64,000 bases of DNA from Thalassobius sp049116315 (GTDB lineage Bacteria; Pseudomonadota; Alphaproteobacteria; Rhodobacterales; Rhodobacteraceae): positions 62,001 to 126,000 of the forward strand of contig JAGDZD010000005.1 of the NCBI GenBank assembly GCA_049116315.1. The letters are read 5' to 3'. The translations under genes and the position numbers were made by a program. This document shows, one piece after another, positions 62,100 through 64,000 of the stretch; positions within the stretch are counted from its first letter, which is position 1, and each line of letters opens with the position of its first letter. Below the pieces are notes generated by a model, which did no database searches, was not told the origin of the DNA, and was given only the letters and a program-made list of their open reading frames with translations.

Positions 62100-63059
62100 A
62101 TGCTACAGGTTCTCTCTCCGACGGTTTTGGCAGTGATTATGGTCGCCGCAGCCGGTTTCCTATTGGTTTTGGGCATGGCTTTGCCAAAGCTCCAAAAAGA
62201 GACGCTCCAGAAGCGATTGGCCAAAGTGGCGATTGAGCATGGTGGCACCAAGGCCATGACCTTTGACAAGCCGCTGCTTCAGCGCATGGCCGCCTCTGGT
62301 GGCAATCAAAACAGCTTTAAGCAAAAATACCTCATCGCCCCTCTGGCGCGGATGACAAAGGGCAACAGCGGCAAATTGCAGCTGCGGCTGAAAATGGCGG
62401 GCTTTCGCGGCAACAGCGCCATGACAACCTATTTGATGGCACGCCTGTTTCTGCCAGCGGTTCTTGCTGGTTTGTTCCTGTTTTATGGCACAGCCGTTTT
62501 GGGCAAAGAGATGTCGATCAAGAACGTGTTGATCATGCTCGGCGCGGGCGGTGCATTGGGATATTTCCTGCCCCCCATGTTGCTCAGCAACCGCATTCAA
62601 AAACGTCAAAAGTCAATCCAAGGCGCTTGGCCTGATGCGCTGGATCTGCTGCTGATCTGTGTCGAAGCAGGCTATGGCATCGATGCCGCTCTGATGCGCC
62701 TCGCCGATGAAATGGGCGCGCGTTCCCCGGAGCTGGCCGAAGAAATCTCTCTGACCGCGTTGGAGCTATCCTATTTGCAGGATCGCGCCAAAGCGTTGGA
62801 CAATCTGGTGGATCGCACCGGATTGGAACAAGTGCGCCACGTGGTTGGCTCGCTCAAACAAACCGAACGCTACGGGACCGATCTGGGCCGTGCGTTGCGG
62901 GTACATGCCCAAGAAAGCCGCGATCTGCGACTGGAAAAGGCCAAACAGAAGGCAGCGGCCCTGCCTCCCAAACTGACAGCCCCGATGATCTTGTTTTTCT
63001 TACCCATCCTGTTCGTGATTTTGATCTCGCCCGCTGTCATCCAGATCGTTCAAGGATGA
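62100..63059 (+). CDS. tadC: Tad pilus inner-membrane platform protein TadC
   Basis: The start follows GGAGG. The 319-residue paralogue of TadB has the T2SF pattern WPDALDLLLICVEAGYGIDAAL and SLKQTERYGTDLGRALR, with flanking membrane helices. It completes the inner-membrane platform. Confidence 0.9.
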   Translation: MLQVLSPTVLAVIMVAAAGFLLVLGMALPKLQKETLQKRLAKVAIEHGGTKAMTFDKPLLQRMAASGGNQNSFKQKYLIAPLARMTKGNSGKLQLRLKMAGFRGNSAMTTYLMARLFLPAVLAGLFLFYGTAVLGKEMSIKNVLIMLGAGGALGYFLPPMLLSNRIQKRQKSIQGAWPDALDLLLICVEAGYGIDAALMRLADEMGARSPELAEEISLTALELSYLQDRAKALDNLVDRTGLEQVRHVVGSLKQTERYGTDLGRALRVHAQESRDLRLEKAKQKAAALPPKLTAPMILFFLPILFVILISPAVIQIVQG

Positions 63060-63075
63060 AAGAACAGGTGACCCG

Positions 63076-64000
63076 ATGAGCAAAATTAACTTTCTGAGCA
63101 AGGCTGTGAAAAACTATCTGGGCGATGACCAAGGTTCTGTTGTCGTTCTAACCGCGCTGATTGCCCCCGTCATGATCGGCGGTGTGGGCTTGGGCGTCGA
63201 AAGCGGCCATTGGTACCAAAAACAACGCCATCTCCAACACTTAGCGGACGTTGCATCGTTCAGCGGCGCGGCCAGATTGCGCTCGGGGGGGGACATTGCG
63301 TCGATCACCTCTTATGCTGAATCTGTGGCCCGTATGTCTGGCTATGACCCTGACCTTGGCAATGTTCAGGTCAACTCTCCGCCTTTGTCTGGGGCCTATG
63401 CTGGTGACGAGGCCAGCGTTGAGGTGATCATCACAGAAAATCGGCCCCGCTGGTTTTCGGCGATCTATTCGTCAGGGGATGTGGAAATTGTCGGCCGCGC
63501 GGTCAGCCGCATAGAAGGCGGGTCCACGGCCTGTTTGCTGGCGCTTTCCACCTGGGAATACCGCGCCTTAGAAGTGGGCGGTTCAACGGATGTAACCTTG
63601 AACGGTTGTGTCGCGGCGTCCAACTCTGCCGACGAATACTCCTTTAAGCTATACGGCGCAGCCAATATGTCGGTCGATTGCGTTTACACCGTGGGGGACG
63701 CCTATGCGACTGGCGGTCTAACCCTGACCGATTGTGACGGCATCAAAACCAATTCTTCCCCTGTGGCCGATCCTTATGCCGACGTGGCAGAGCCAACCGT
63801 CACCGGGAATTGCCAATCAACCCGGGTCGGAAGTAACAACAAAACAACGGTGGTCAGCCCAACCGACACCAACCCTAACGGCATGAAATCACGTCGTTAT
63901 TGTGGCGGCTTATCGTTGAAGGGCACCGTCTATTTTGAATCCGGCCTCTATATCGTGGACGGCGGTACGTTTTCGATCAACAGCCAGTCCAAGGTCTATA
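63076..64000 (+). CDS. TadG-like pilus assembly protein (3' end outside window)
   Basis: ATG 63076 follows AGGTG weakly and lies 16 bp after tadC. The frame is open to the window end (308 codons). The N-terminus has the Flp/TadG mark: DQGSVVVLTALIAPVMIGGVG as a membrane anchor, then SGHWYQKQRHLQHLADVASFSGA. The following part has beta-rich, Asn/Ser/Thr/Gly-rich segments with cysteines, suggesting an extracytoplasmic domain. TadE/F/G-like proteins are minor pseudopilins or anchoring proteins of the tad system. Confidence 0.8.
   Translation, partial: MSKINFLSKAVKNYLGDDQGSVVVLTALIAPVMIGGVGLGVESGHWYQKQRHLQHLADVASFSGAARLRSGGDIASITSYAESVARMSGYDPDLGNVQVNSPPLSGAYAGDEASVEVIITENRPRWFSAIYSSGDVEIVGRAVSRIEGGSTACLLALSTWEYRALEVGGSTDVTLNGCVAASNSADEYSFKLYGAANMSVDCVYTVGDAYATGGLTLTDCDGIKTNSSPVADPYADVAEPTVTGNCQSTRVGSNNKTTVVSPTDTNPNGMKSRRYCGGLSLKGTVYFESGLYIVDGGTFSINSQSKVY

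Overview
The window looks like the chromosome of an alphaproteobacterium of the Rhodobacterales (Roseobacter group), with a mobile element at its left end. The evidence is gene content and protein style: a complete C-P lyase cluster, a SitABCD-type Mn/Fe importer, cobalamin-dependent MetH, a tad/flp pilus locus, and a BMP-type nucleoside importer next to cytosine deaminase. No rRNA or tRNA gene was found.

Region 1 (1 to about 19.8 kb) is an integrated mobilizable element. It opens with the 3' end of a tyrosine recombinase. Next comes a leftward four-gene operon, a likely defence module: MmeI-like N6-adenine methyltransferase, SF2 helicase, GIY-YIG nuclease and OLD-like ATPase with a TOPRIM-like tail. 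A MazF/PemK-like protein follows, preceded by two stacked hairpins. Then come an unknown gene, two 143-bp direct repeats, and a reverse transcriptase fused to an intact RNase HI domain. The mobilization part has divergent traD/mobC-like and MOBQ relaxase genes around a recognisable oriT, a KfrA-like protein, a 4-bp-periodic repeat tract and an AEP-type primase. Two PrtN-like regulators and two unknown genes close the element.

Region 2 (19.9 to 38.8 kb) is devoted to phosphonates. A rightward cluster holds a PhnD/PhnC/PhnE-type importer, a PhnM paralogue, an MFS transporter and a sugar-phosphate-isomerase-like TIM barrel. A leftward cluster holds phnFGHIJKLM followed by phnCDE1E2 and a hexapeptide acetyltransferase. 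The same palindrome (core TCATTCGAA) lies before phnF, before phnC and before the separate importer cluster, which suggests one PhnF regulon. Pho-box-like sites lie before phnF and phnC. PhnJ keeps its predicted glycyl-radical glycine but lacks three of the four cysteines that bind the Fe-S cluster in E. coli PhnJ.

Region 3 (39.0 to 53.1 kb) is housekeeping and transport: trmL, cytosine deaminase with its four-gene BMP-type importer, metH, and sitABCD behind a Mur-box-like palindrome.

Region 4 (53.3 to 64.0 kb) has an orphan hybrid histidine kinase, then a hybrid kinase with an HPt domain in an operon with a LuxR-type response regulator. The start of a tad pilus locus follows (cpaF/tadA, tadB, tadC and a TadG-like protein cut by the window end).
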